DNA from: Fen-1298 sp963833465
Lineage (GTDB): Bacteria > Bacteroidota > Ignavibacteria > UBA10030
Length of the DNA: 64,000 bases
Direction: 5' to 3'
NCBI GenBank assembly: GCA_963833465.1
Contig: CAWHXW010000004.1
Location: 868,001-932,000, forward strand
In this document: one piece after another, positions 26,744 to 35,610 of the stretch
Layout of the letters: every line of letters starts with the position of its first letter
Position numbering within the stretch: position 1 is the first letter of the stretch
Position numbers and translations under genes: made by a program
Notes under the pieces: generated by a model
Told to the model about the DNA's origin: nothing
Seen by the model: only the letters and a program-made list of their open reading frames with translations
Database searches by the model: none

Positions 26744-27130
26744 TTATTGATGTTGAATAGTTTTTCTCGATCCAACCTGCACGGCGCGAACCGAAGAAAG
26801 TAAAATAATCTTCCGTAATTCTTCAATAGTTACATGGACAACAATTACATCTCCGAACACACTGCTTATTGCAACTCCCAACGCCTTAATTTCCTCTGAA
26901 TGTTCCGAGCGAACGATGACAGCGTATTCTTTTGCGCCGTCAGGACGGATAGTTTCGCCGATAAGATTTTTGTCCACCTGCTGACCTGCAAATAGCCGAA
27001 TCAGTGGAGGATCTAATTTGGCTTTTTCATTATCCGAAAGTGATTTTGTAGATGAACACTGAAAAGAAAGAAGCACACATATTGTCATCTCAAAAGGAAG
27101 CAAATATATTTTCAAAAACTCTCCCTGCAT
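26744..27130 (-). CDS. Small exported protein resembling a free-standing subtilase propeptide
   Basis: The 128-residue product has a hydrophobic N-terminus ending near a Cys (ICVLLSFQCSS), which could be a signal peptide or a relaxed lipobox (the residue before Cys is Gln, not Gly/Ala/Ser). Its remainder aligns by eye with the pro-region of the subtilase encoded next: EKAKLDPPL versus EKQRSKLHPVF, then YAVIVRSEHSEEIKALGV versus YGAIVYTRDVELLRSMGI, and LLSSVRAVQVGSRKT versus NLESVRYLDPGKARK. No catalytic domain is present. The gene lies 16 bases upstream of the subtilase on the same strand. I infer a stand-alone inhibitor or folding chaperone of the protease (I9-like), but a relic of a truncated duplicate is also possible. 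Confidence 0.65.
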   Translation of the reverse strand: MQGEFLKIYLLPFEMTICVLLSFQCSSTKSLSDNEKAKLDPPLIRLFAGQQVDKNLIGETIRPDGAKEYAVIVRSEHSEEIKALGVAISSVFGDVIVVHVTIEELRKIILLSSVRAVQVGSRKTIQHQ

Positions 27131-27245
27131 TTAATCAAAACCGTTCGTATTTTTTAGTTCCAATTCATAATAATATAGAGAAGCCGAAGAAAAAGCGCAA
27201 GAAATACTCCATTTAAATTTTGTTCGATTGATGACCGTCATATCC

Positions 27246-27274
27246 TTGTTCAAGGCATAAAAATCTGCTATCTT
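27246..27274 (+). promoter_or_regulatory. Candidate promoter for purM
   Basis: TTGTTC (27246-27251) and TATCTT (27269-27274) are separated by 17 bases, a reasonable match to a housekeeping promoter, and would start transcription about 30 bases before the purM ATG. The 180-base gap is divergent, so the opposite strand should hold the promoter of the propeptide-subtilase pair, which I could not place. Confidence 0.4.
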
Positions 27275-27310
27275 ATATCAACAGAAATCTTTTATTAGGA
27301 AGTTCCACCT

Positions 27311-28321
27311 ATGACAACATATAAAGAATCAGGAGTTGACATTGACGCAGGCGAAGAACTTGTCTACCGTATCAAAAAACCGATTCGTTCCACTTTTAAC
27401 CGCAACGTTCTAGCTGATATCGGCTTGTTTGGTGCATTTTACCGAGCGAATTTTAAAGGTATAAAAAAACCTGTGCTCGTTTCTAGTGTCGATGGAGTCG
27501 GCACAAAATTGAAAATTGCCATTATGATGAATCGTCACGATAGTATCGGACAGGATCTTGTGAACCATTGTGTGAATGATATATTAGTTTGCGGTGCAAA
27601 GCCATTGTATTTTTTAGATTACTTTGCCACCGGTAAATTATCTCCTGATGTTGCCGAACAAGTTATTCTTGGTTTCGTGAAAGCTTGTAAAGAAAACAGC
27701 TGCGCACTCATCGGCGGCGAAACTGCAGAAATGCCCGGCATGTACGGAATGGAAGATTATGATATCGCAGGAACCATTGTCGGAATTGTCGATGAAAAGA
27801 AAATACTAAACGGCAAGAACGTAAGAAAGGGTGATGTGCTTATCGGTTTGCCTTCAACCGGATTGCATACGAATGGTTATTCACTGACTCGCCGAGTTTT
27901 GCTCGGCAAGTTTGAGCTTGATGCCCATTTTGATGAATTAGGAAAAACTTTAGGCGATGCGCTTCTTGCTGTACATCGCTCTTACTTGAAGTCTATTCAT
28001 CCGCTGTTGAACTCATCTATTTCAAAATATATCCATGGTCTGTCGCACATTACAGGCGGAGGTATTGAAGGCAATACGATGCGTGTTGTTCCGAGCGAAT
28101 TAATGCTCAACGTGGATTGGAATGCATGGCAGCGGCCTGCAATTTTTAATATTATCCAGAATGTCGGTGAAGTGCCGGAAGAAGATATGCGCCGCACATT
28201 CAATCTTGGTGTTGGATTGATTTTGCTTGTCGAGAGCAAAGGTGTTGATACCGTTATCTCTGCTCTTAAGCAAAAAAAAGAAAAACCGTTTGTTATGGGT
28301 GAAATTGTAAATAAAATTTGA
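27311..28321 (+). CDS. purM: Phosphoribosylformylglycinamidine cyclo-ligase (AIR synthetase)
   Basis: PurM closes the imidazole ring in purine synthesis, converting FGAM to AIR with ATP. The 336 residues include SVDGVGTKLKIA, GQDLVNHCVNDILVCGA, FATGKLSPD, CALIGGETAEMPGMYG (the family signature) and SHITGGGIEGN. Length matches the family. It is the first gene of a long plus-strand run and the first plus-strand gene in the window. AGGAAG lies before the ATG. Confidence 0.96.
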   Translation: MTTYKESGVDIDAGEELVYRIKKPIRSTFNRNVLADIGLFGAFYRANFKGIKKPVLVSSVDGVGTKLKIAIMMNRHDSIGQDLVNHCVNDILVCGAKPLYFLDYFATGKLSPDVAEQVILGFVKACKENSCALIGGETAEMPGMYGMEDYDIAGTIVGIVDEKKILNGKNVRKGDVLIGLPSTGLHTNGYSLTRRVLLGKFELDAHFDELGKTLGDALLAVHRSYLKSIHPLLNSSISKYIHGLSHITGGGIEGNTMRVVPSELMLNVDWNAWQRPAIFNIIQNVGEVPEEDMRRTFNLGVGLILLVESKGVDTVISALKQKKEKPFVMGEIVNKI

Positions 28322-28344
28322 ACAGAATGTAAAGGTTGAAATAT

Positions 28345-28836
28345 ATGAATCCAAACCTTTCTGAAAACTTATCTGTTATCCAAGCTATTCAATTGATTCT
28401 TGCTCCCGGTGTTATGATCAGTGCGTGCGGGCTGTTGCTGCTCGGCATTAGCAACAAATTTACTAGCGTGTTAAATCGAATCCGCGCATTGACAGAAGAG
28501 AAACGGAAGATAACCCTTAATGCAATGGAACGGAATCTCGTTTCCGCTGAAAACCACCGCGTCGAAAGTATTACGCGGCAAGTAGCCGGACTTCTAAATC
28601 GAGCTCGTCTTATCCGGAATTCAGTTTTCTGTTACCTCTGTGCAATTGGATTATTCGTTGTTACTTCATTATTAATTGGTGCTGATTATTTTGTGCCAAT
28701 GCTTCAGCTTCGTTATTTAATTCTTGGTATGTTTCTTAGCGGTTTGATAGTTGTCTTTGTTGGAGTTATATACGGAGTGATAGATATAATGAAAGGATAT
28801 AACATCGTCAAACTTGAAGTACAAGTGGACGAATAA
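28345..28836 (+). CDS. DUF2721 family membrane protein
   Basis: A 163-residue inner-membrane protein with one hydrophobic segment near the N-terminus (LILAPGVMISACGLLLLG), a basic cytosolic-type stretch (SVLNRIRALTEEKRKI), and two more at the C-terminal half (SVFCYLCAIGLFVVTSLLIG; YLILGMFLSGLIVVFVGVIYG). This is the DUF2721 pattern. I chose ATG 28345; a TTG three codons upstream is the only earlier in-frame option. Function unknown. It lies 23 bases after purM and just before the glycan genes. Confidence 0.85.
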   Translation: MNPNLSENLSVIQAIQLILAPGVMISACGLLLLGISNKFTSVLNRIRALTEEKRKITLNAMERNLVSAENHRVESITRQVAGLLNRARLIRNSVFCYLCAIGLFVVTSLLIGADYFVPMLQLRYLILGMFLSGLIVVFVGVIYGVIDIMKGYNIVKLEVQVDE

Positions 28837-28870
28837 CATTATCAATCAAAAATTTTTTCATTTCGATATT

Positions 28871-29857
28871 ATGCATCGAAATCATATTCCCTCAATACTT
28901 TTCACTTCGACAATTAAAGCGCCTTTCGTTCAAGATGATTTTGAGTTTATTTCACAACACTGGAAAGTCCATCCTGTATTTGGAAGCGGAATAATTCATG
29001 CAATAAAGCTCAGCATTAAATGTTTTAAATCAGATATTGCGTTTTGCTGGTTCGCTTCCACATACAGTGCAATTGTTGTTGCAATGATGAACTTGCTTCG
29101 TCGACGTTCGATTATTGTGGTCGGTGGAGTTGATGTCTCAAAGGAGAAAGAGATAGGATATGGAATTTGGTTAACACCATGGAAAGCTATTTTTATACGT
29201 TATGCATTGCGTCATGCGTCTATAATTCTCCCTGTAGATGCAAGTCTTGCCAATGATGCAATGAAATTGGCTGGTTATGATGGAAAAAATATCATTGTTG
29301 TCCCCACTGGATATGATGCACATTTCTGGGTAGCTCAAGGTCAAAAAAAAAGAATGGTGCTTACAGTCGCTGCCGTCAAAGAGAATATTCAATTGAAGAG
29401 AAAAGGAATTGATATACTAATCGAAACGGCACGTCTTATGAAAAATGAAAACTTTTGTGTTATTGGAACTGACCGAGATACGGTTGCTCATCTTCATCCA
29501 CCTCCTAATATCGAATTCATATCTTATGTTCAACGTGAATTTTTACTCCCTTATTATCAGTGTGCGCAATTATATTGTCAACCATCTTTGCGAGAGGGTT
29601 TGCCAAATGCATTATGTGAGGCAATGCTTTGTGAATGCATTCCAGTAGCGACGGATGTTGGAGGAAATGCAACCGCAATCGGATCTTGCGGGATTCTTGT
29701 ATCTCCAAGAAATCCAAAACTGCTTGCTGAAGCAATTCAGCGTGCATTTTCTCTTACTGCGGATGTCGGTAAAGCAGCGCGTGAACAAATTGCAAGTAAA
29801 TTTCCTAAAAAACTGCGCGAACAAAAATTGACAGAAATCTTACAGAAAATCATGTAA
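28871..29857 (+). CDS. Glycosyltransferase family 4
   Basis: A GT-B glycosyltransferase of 328 residues. The C-terminal half carries the nucleotide-sugar site: NIIVVPTGYDAHFW, then REGLPNALCEAMLCECIPVATDVGG, with the ExxxxxxxE pattern typical of GT4. The N-terminal half lacks the usual long acceptor domain motifs, as is common. I chose ATG 28871 (MHRNHIPSILF); the frame opens earlier at 28814 but overlaps the previous gene. Its stop codon overlaps the next start (TAATG), so it is translationally coupled to the flippase. Predicted to add a sugar to a lipid-linked surface glycan; donor and acceptor unknown. Confidence 0.88.
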   Translation: MHRNHIPSILFTSTIKAPFVQDDFEFISQHWKVHPVFGSGIIHAIKLSIKCFKSDIAFCWFASTYSAIVVAMMNLLRRRSIIVVGGVDVSKEKEIGYGIWLTPWKAIFIRYALRHASIILPVDASLANDAMKLAGYDGKNIIVVPTGYDAHFWVAQGQKKRMVLTVAAVKENIQLKRKGIDILIETARLMKNENFCVIGTDRDTVAHLHPPPNIEFISYVQREFLLPYYQCAQLYCQPSLREGLPNALCEAMLCECIPVATDVGGNATAIGSCGILVSPRNPKLLAEAIQRAFSLTADVGKAAREQIASKFPKKLREQKLTEILQKIM

Positions 29858-31245
29858 TGAAGCGCTTTTCCAAAAATCTTCTTTCGTTGCTTTCCGCAGA
29901 TATTGCACGACGTCTTTTTGGTTTTATTTCTGTTGCGTATCTTGCCCGTATATTGGGTAAAGAAGGTTTCGGTGCAATTAATGTCGGCTTTGCCGTACTG
30001 GCATATGTCATGGTTTTGAGTGCAGCAGGTTTTCCCACTCTCGGAACAAGAAAAATTGCTCAGGGTGAATCACCGGAATTAGTAGGTAATGTAATTGGCA
30101 GCAGATTAATTGCTACAATTGTAGTACTTCTTATCGTTGTAATTTCGGTTTTAATTACTGTTCAGAGTACAACAATTGCATACCTAATTATTTTATTTTC
30201 GTGTGCAGTTATCCCGCAGGTATTTTTCGTCGATTGGTTCTTTCAAGGGAAAGAAACCTTGGGAATTGTTAGTGTAGCTAGAGTACTCCAATCAATTGTT
30301 TATCTTACTGTAATTCTTTTTTTTGTTCGAACTGCCAAAGACATTATGTGGGTTGCCGTAGGAACCATTGCTGGTGAATGTTTAGCATCGGTATTACTTT
30401 TTACTCATTTTCGTATTAAAAACCCCGATATCAGTATTTACATTAAGCCTTCGTTTGCTTTTTTAATGAAATCTATTCCGCTGACGGTGGGGATTATTTT
30501 TACTACATTGTTAATAAATTATCCGTCGATTGCACTCGGTATTTTTACAACGACGACAGATGTCGGCATTTACAGTGCTGCAAGTAAACTTGTTTATTTT
30601 TTACTGATGGGGGATCGAATTCTCGTTTTGCTTCTTCTACCAGCTTCAGCTCGTAAGTATTCTGATTCACCGGAAACATTCAAACTTATGCTGACTGATG
30701 CAATGCGATGGATTTTTATAATAAGTCTTCCTGTTGCAGCCGGTGGAGTATTGATTGCGAACAAACTTATTACGATAATTTATGGAGCGGAATACAGTTC
30801 ATCAATTGTTGTATTTCAAGTTTTTATTTGGTACTTCTTTATCACAATGATACATACTGTGCTATCTGCTGGATTGATTGGCGTGGGCGGAGAGAAATCA
30901 TACGGAAAGATTATGCTAATTACAGCATTCGCATATTTTTTTAGTATTACTGCCGGGGCATATTATTTTGGTGCGATTGGAGCGGCATTCGCCGTTGTTA
31001 TTTCTGAAAGTATAAGTGTTTTGTTGATGAATAGTGCGGTACAGCAAATTATTCCGTTTTATCCGCCGGATAAAATATTACGTGTGATTTTTTCTGTTGC
31101 GATAATGGCAATTTGTGTTGCACTTGTTATCCAGTATGGACTGTTGTTGGGAATTTTTTGTGGAATCGTATGTTATAGTCTCATATTAATACTTTTACGT
31201 GCGGTTGTTTGGAACGATATCAAGACATTATTAATGAGGTTCTAA
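29857..31245 (+). CDS. Polysaccharide flippase (Wzx/MOP family)
   Basis: A 462-residue polytopic membrane protein with roughly 12-14 hydrophobic segments and the N-terminal block ARRLFGFISVAYLARILGKEGFGAINVGFA, split here only by length, which is characteristic of oligosaccharide flippases of the MATE/MOP exporter group. It would move a lipid-linked oligosaccharide to the outer leaflet of the inner membrane. Both ends overlap neighbours by TAATG junctions, so it belongs to a tightly coupled glycan operon. The exact glycan is unknown. Confidence 0.9.
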   Translation: MKRFSKNLLSLLSADIARRLFGFISVAYLARILGKEGFGAINVGFAVLAYVMVLSAAGFPTLGTRKIAQGESPELVGNVIGSRLIATIVVLLIVVISVLITVQSTTIAYLIILFSCAVIPQVFFVDWFFQGKETLGIVSVARVLQSIVYLTVILFFVRTAKDIMWVAVGTIAGECLASVLLFTHFRIKNPDISIYIKPSFAFLMKSIPLTVGIIFTTLLINYPSIALGIFTTTTDVGIYSAASKLVYFLLMGDRILVLLLLPASARKYSDSPETFKLMLTDAMRWIFIISLPVAAGGVLIANKLITIIYGAEYSSSIVVFQVFIWYFFITMIHTVLSAGLIGVGGEKSYGKIMLITAFAYFFSITAGAYYFGAIGAAFAVVISESISVLLMNSAVQQIIPFYPPDKILRVIFSVAIMAICVALVIQYGLLLGIFCGIVCYSLILILLRAVVWNDIKTLLMRF

Positions 31246-32801
31246 TGAACTTGAAAATCGGAATTCTTGGCGGGCATACCGGTTGGCATACTCTTCTTCA
31301 GCAAATCGGTGTTCCGCATACAATTGTTAGAGACTCATTGCTTCCGGATGAATTCAGTGTTGTAGTCGTTAGTGATATGGTAGACGACCGCGAATCGGAA
31401 ATGCTTCGTCAGTACCTTGCACTTGGAGGTGCAGTATTGTGTTCGGTAAAAGTGTACGCTCGTATCCGGCAGATAACGGCTCAATTAGGACACATCGATT
31501 ATCTTTATCCGACATATAATTCTGTGTTTCATTCACTTGGTATAGTAGATATTTATGCCCGATGCCAACTTGCTTGGAATGCTAACGAACTAAAGACCGA
31601 CCATGGCAATTTTGCTGCACACGTAGGAATAAATGCAGATGATTTAGTAGTTGCTTTACCGTTTGATCCTGCAGCGTTGGTTTTGGATCAGCGTACAGCA
31701 GTGAAATCGTTTTATTCACCTGAAAGCCGGCTTCCATTTGAAACTGTCTCAAGAGTTTCAAAAGGGGAAATCCGTGCATTGGTTTTACGCTGTCTTGAGA
31801 TCCTTCATCATCGCCGCGGGTTGCCATTTGTTCATCTCTGGAATTTCCCAAACGGTGCACGCTCGTTGTTCTGTCTACGAATAGACACCGATAACGGAAC
31901 AGATGAGCAGTTAAGAGATCTATCTCTTATTATCCATCGAAATGGAATTTCTGCAACATGGTTCATTGATACTAAAAATCATGCAAAATCATTAAATGCC
32001 TTTGCGGAAATGTACGGACAAGAACTTGGCGTGCATTGCTTCAATCATCAAACTTTTCCAGACTATGAGAGCAATGTTCAGAATATCCGCAAGGCGCAAA
32101 CGTTGTTACGTAACTCCGGATTTCATATACAAGGATTTGCATCTCCATTCGGAAAATGGAACAACGAACTTGGCCGTGCAATCGTTGATTGCGGTTTCGA
32201 ATATTCATCGGAGTTTTCGTATAATTATGACGACCTGCCAAGTTCGCCACAGCTTAAGAACCAGGAAGGTGTACTGCAGGTGCCGATCCATCCGATTTGT
32301 ATCGGCAGTTTGAAGCGGCAAGGCTATAAAAGCGAGCAGATGATTCGGTACTTTGCGAGTATTGTCGAACGGAAAATAGCGGTATCCGAACCAATAATTT
32401 TCTATCATCATCCAAGAGACTTGCATCTCGATGCACTGGAATGGCTTTTTCAAGAAATGCGTTATAAGAAAGTGCCTGTAAAAACGATGAGTGAGTTTGC
32501 TTGGTGGTGGAAAATGCGTATTGCATCAATCCCTGAATTACAGTACGCAAATGGAAAAGTGCGCTTGAATAGTGCACAATCAGATAAGTCAGTGTACGTC
32601 CGCCTTTCGCAGCCAAATGGAACCGAAGCAATTATTCCGTATTCGAAGCAAATTGTGCTGGAGACTGTTAAATGGGAATCAAAGTCTTCTGCATGGAATT
32701 TGCCGGATGATTATTTGCGCGCAAGACGGTTTAATTATCGCATCCCGCTTGTACGTAGTGTAAATGCCGCAATGAATTTTATTCAAAAGAAAAAGGCATA
32801 G
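31245..32801 (+). CDS. Polysaccharide deacetylase-like protein with N-terminal extension
   Basis: The 518-residue protein has an N-terminal domain of about 200 residues that I do not recognise (LKIGILGGHTGWHTLLQQIG, a Rossmann-like or GATase-like strand pattern, VVVVSDMVDDRESEMLRQYL), then a NodB/CE4-type barrel: FCLRIDTDNGTDEQL provides the Asp pair, GVHCFNHQTF the metal-binding His pair, and PFGKWN and FYHHPRDLH match later motifs. I chose ATG 31245, which overlaps the flippase stop; the frame runs back to 31209 inside the flippase. It probably deacetylates a sugar of the exported glycan. AGGGGAAACG before the next ATG keeps the operon together. Confidence 0.8.
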   Translation: MNLKIGILGGHTGWHTLLQQIGVPHTIVRDSLLPDEFSVVVVSDMVDDRESEMLRQYLALGGAVLCSVKVYARIRQITAQLGHIDYLYPTYNSVFHSLGIVDIYARCQLAWNANELKTDHGNFAAHVGINADDLVVALPFDPAALVLDQRTAVKSFYSPESRLPFETVSRVSKGEIRALVLRCLEILHHRRGLPFVHLWNFPNGARSLFCLRIDTDNGTDEQLRDLSLIIHRNGISATWFIDTKNHAKSLNAFAEMYGQELGVHCFNHQTFPDYESNVQNIRKAQTLLRNSGFHIQGFASPFGKWNNELGRAIVDCGFEYSSEFSYNYDDLPSSPQLKNQEGVLQVPIHPICIGSLKRQGYKSEQMIRYFASIVERKIAVSEPIIFYHHPRDLHLDALEWLFQEMRYKKVPVKTMSEFAWWWKMRIASIPELQYANGKVRLNSAQSDKSVYVRLSQPNGTEAIIPYSKQIVLETVKWESKSSAWNLPDDYLRARRFNYRIPLVRSVNAAMNFIQKKKA

Positions 32802-32810
32802 GGGAAACGT

Positions 32811-33848
32811 ATGCATGTATTATTTACTGCAAGCCAGGCAACAGCGTTGACGCGCGGCGGCGTGCAAACGCAAGTGCTTCAGACCAAGGAAGCATTGGAA
32901 AACCTTGGTGTGCATGTGACGTTGTTCGACACTTGGCGGAATTTTCAAGCTAACGAATTTGATCTTGTACATGTTTTTTCAGCAAATATGGCAACATACC
33001 ATTTTGCCCGCGCTGTCAAAACGAAGGGACTTCCTCTTGTCATCTCGCCTATTTTCTATACACGTAGAACTGATAAAATAGTAAAAAACGTAATTAAAAT
33101 TGATAGATTTATAAGTCGTAGAATTCGCGGAATTTGGACGGACTACGGATTGATTGCAGAGATGTGCAACTGGGCAGAAGCCGTAACACCGAACACGACG
33201 GAAGAGGGAAAGTTGTTCGTCGATGCTTTCGGCATCCCGGCTAAAAAAGTAATTGTCGTCCCAAATGGTGTGGAAGAAAGATTTGCTCATGCGACACCTG
33301 CATTATTCGAGCGAGAGTACGGGATAAAAAACTTTATTCTTTCTGTTGGACATATTGGACCTGAGCGTAAAAATATTTTGCGTCTCATTGAAGCGCTTGA
33401 GAGTATCAATCACCAAGCCGTAATAATAGGACGAATAGAAGATACATTATCTGGAAGAGCGTGCCTTGAACGCGCAAGTCGCAATTCTCGACTGTTGATC
33501 ATCGATGCTATACCACATGATTCGATGCTGCTTGCATCCGCTTACGCTGCCTGCGATGTCTTTGTCCTTCCTTCGCAGTTCGAAACACCAGGAATTGCTG
33601 CATTAGAAGCGGCATTGACTGGAGCGAAAATTGTTATTACTCCAGTTGGCGGAACAAAAGATTATTTTAAAAATGACGCGATATATGTTGAGCCGACATC
33701 GACAGAAAATATCGCTGAAGGAATACAGACGGCGCTGAAAAATAAAAAAGATAATTTGCTGCAGGCACGTATCCAGAAAGAATTTTTGTGGGAAAGGGTC
33801 GGAAAGAAAACGAAGCAGGTGTACGAAAATATTCTAGGTTTGACCTGA
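32811..33848 (+). CDS. Glycosyltransferase family 4
   Basis: A 345-residue GT-B enzyme. The N-terminal acceptor domain has LTRGGVQTQVLQTKEALENLG, the usual Gly-rich loop, and the donor domain has VVPNGVEERF, FILSVGHIGPERKN and QFETPGIAALEAALTGAKIV (the two-Glu motif). It is the second GT4 of the block, 9 bases after the deacetylase, with a purine-rich AGGGGAAA before the ATG. Specificity unknown. Confidence 0.9.
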   Translation: MHVLFTASQATALTRGGVQTQVLQTKEALENLGVHVTLFDTWRNFQANEFDLVHVFSANMATYHFARAVKTKGLPLVISPIFYTRRTDKIVKNVIKIDRFISRRIRGIWTDYGLIAEMCNWAEAVTPNTTEEGKLFVDAFGIPAKKVIVVPNGVEERFAHATPALFEREYGIKNFILSVGHIGPERKNILRLIEALESINHQAVIIGRIEDTLSGRACLERASRNSRLLIIDAIPHDSMLLASAYAACDVFVLPSQFETPGIAALEAALTGAKIVITPVGGTKDYFKNDAIYVEPTSTENIAEGIQTALKNKKDNLLQARIQKEFLWERVGKKTKQVYENILGLT

Positions 33849-33928
33849 CTGATTATTTAATGTATTGAATTATCTGCATTTTGCAATAAACATCAAATTT
33901 AAATCACAACACATTGAGAGGAATCTTG

Positions 33929-34723
33929 GCGAAACTTATTAATATTTTTTTTGTAGGCGACATCAACGGCAAACCTGGAATGGCGCTTATTTCTACATTG
34001 CTCAAACAGTACATCCAGAAATATGAAATTGATTTTTGTATCGTCAATGGGGAAAATGCGACTGAAGGAAAGGGAATTGAAGAGGCAGATGCAAAGGCAC
34101 TCTTCGAATTAGGTGTTCACGTTATAACAACCGGTAATCATTTATGGGATCGCTGGCAGGCAAAATCACTCATATCTAAAGAACGAAATATTCTGCGGCC
34201 GCTGAACTATCCAAAAGAAAATCCCGGGAACGGTTTTGTCGTTTATGACTTAAAAGATAAAGGGCGAATTGGAGTTATAAACTTGCAGGGACGAACATAT
34301 ATGCAAACCATTGACGATCCATTCAAAGCGGCGGATTGGGCATTGAGCAAGATTGCAAATGAAACAAAAGTAATTATCATCGATATGCATGCCGAAGCTA
34401 CTGCAGAGAAAATGGCGCTCGCTTGGCACCTTGATGGACGAGTAAGCGCAGTAGTTGGAACGCATACGCATATTCCGACTTCAGATGCCCGAATTCTTAC
34501 AAATGGCACTGCATATATTACGGATGTCGGAATGAGCGGACCTTATGATTCGGTAATAGGAATGAAGAAAGAAATTGCCATTCGCCGGTTTCAATTTCAG
34601 ACACCATACAAATTTGAAGTTGCCGAGCATGACGTACGAATGTGCGCAGCCTTTATTCAAGTTGACGCAGAAAACGGCAAAGCAACGAAGATTGAACAAG
34701 TTATTTTTCCAAGCTTCCAATAA
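33929..34723 (+). CDS. YmdB-family metallophosphoesterase
   Basis: A calcineurin-like phosphodiesterase of 264 residues in the TIGR00282/YmdB family; characterised members hydrolyse 2',3'-cyclic nucleotides and affect biofilm choice. All metal-site motifs are visible: FVGDINGKPG, VNGENATEGKGI, TTGNHLWDR, DMHAEATAEKMA, GTHTHIPTSDARI and TDVGMSGPYDSVIG. I chose TTG 33929 because GAGAGG lies seven bases upstream and the product then starts MAKLINIFFVGD, as in relatives; a TTG at 33914 is the other option. Confidence 0.92.
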   Translation, partial: AKLINIFFVGDINGKPGMALISTLLKQYIQKYEIDFCIVNGENATEGKGIEEADAKALFELGVHVITTGNHLWDRWQAKSLISKERNILRPLNYPKENPGNGFVVYDLKDKGRIGVINLQGRTYMQTIDDPFKAADWALSKIANETKVIIIDMHAEATAEKMALAWHLDGRVSAVVGTHTHIPTSDARILTNGTAYITDVGMSGPYDSVIGMKKEIAIRRFQFQTPYKFEVAEHDVRMCAAFIQVDAENGKATKIEQVIFPSFQ

Positions 34724-34768
34724 CATTATTGTTCCAAAATGATTTGATAATTTTAATTCGACATTGAA

Positions 34769-35608
34769 ATGACTCAGTACCTGAAAAACGAATTGAATTT
34801 TGATGACTCGGAATTATTATCAGTGCTTGATGATATGTCATTCTGGTCAGCTCCTTTTGGAATAAAACTACTCGACCTTATACAATATAGAAAAAATATT
34901 CGCGCATTGGATATTGGTTTTGGGTCAGGTTTCCCTTTAATCGAACTTGCTATGCGTCTCGGTTCGAGTTGTAAAGTATTCGGCATTGATCCGTGGAAAG
35001 CAGCTATTGAACGGGCAAACTTCAAATTGAGATACATCGGCTTGCAAAACGTGGAACTCGCAGAAGGCGCAGCTGAACAAATGCCGTTCAAAAATAATTA
35101 TTTTGATTTGATCGTTTCAAATAACGGACTTAATAATGTTCAGAATCTTGCGAAAACGCTGAGCGAATGCAGTCGTGTGTCCAAGGCTGGGGCTCAATTT
35201 ATCTTTACATTTAATACGAATCAAACCTTTTCTGAGTTCTACGATATTTTTCGTAAAGTTCTTAGCGAAAACGGCTTGAAAGAATTGTGCGAGAAAGTTG
35301 ATGAGCATATTTATAAGAAACGAATACCGGTAGATGAATATAGGGAAAAGCTTAAGCAATCGAATTTCCATATCAAATCACTTTATGAAGATAAGTTTGA
35401 TTTTAAATTTTCAGATGCTACAGCGATGTTCAATCATTTCTTTATGAGGGTATTTTTAACTTCCTGGAAGGAAATAGTTCCGATCCAATTTAGAGAGAAT
35501 ATTTTTCAGAAAATCGAGAAAAGGTTAAATCTATTGGCTCAACAAAGAAATGGTTTTTCTATGAACGTACCGTTTGTTGCGATAGATTGTGAAAATGTAA
35601 AGGAATAA
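34769..35608 (+). CDS. SAM-dependent methyltransferase (class I)
   Basis: A 279-residue Rossmann-fold methyltransferase. Motif I is IRALDIGFGSGFPLIELA, followed by KVFGIDPWKAAIERA and the motif around EQMPFKNNYFDLIVSNNGLNN typical of the methyltransferase-11 group. The C-terminal 120 residues carry the substrate part and are not diagnostic. Substrate is unknown. It starts 45 bases after the YmdB gene and its stop precedes folD by two bases. Confidence 0.85.
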   Translation: MTQYLKNELNFDDSELLSVLDDMSFWSAPFGIKLLDLIQYRKNIRALDIGFGSGFPLIELAMRLGSSCKVFGIDPWKAAIERANFKLRYIGLQNVELAEGAAEQMPFKNNYFDLIVSNNGLNNVQNLAKTLSECSRVSKAGAQFIFTFNTNQTFSEFYDIFRKVLSENGLKELCEKVDEHIYKKRIPVDEYREKLKQSNFHIKSLYEDKFDFKFSDATAMFNHFFMRVFLTSWKEIVPIQFRENIFQKIEKRLNLLAQQRNGFSMNVPFVAIDCENVKE

Positions 35609-35610
35609 AA

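Noticed and set aside
32254..32631. A 125-codon minus-strand ORF inside the deacetylase-like gene
   Set aside because: Antisense to conserved motifs of the deacetylase; no independent evidence for coding.
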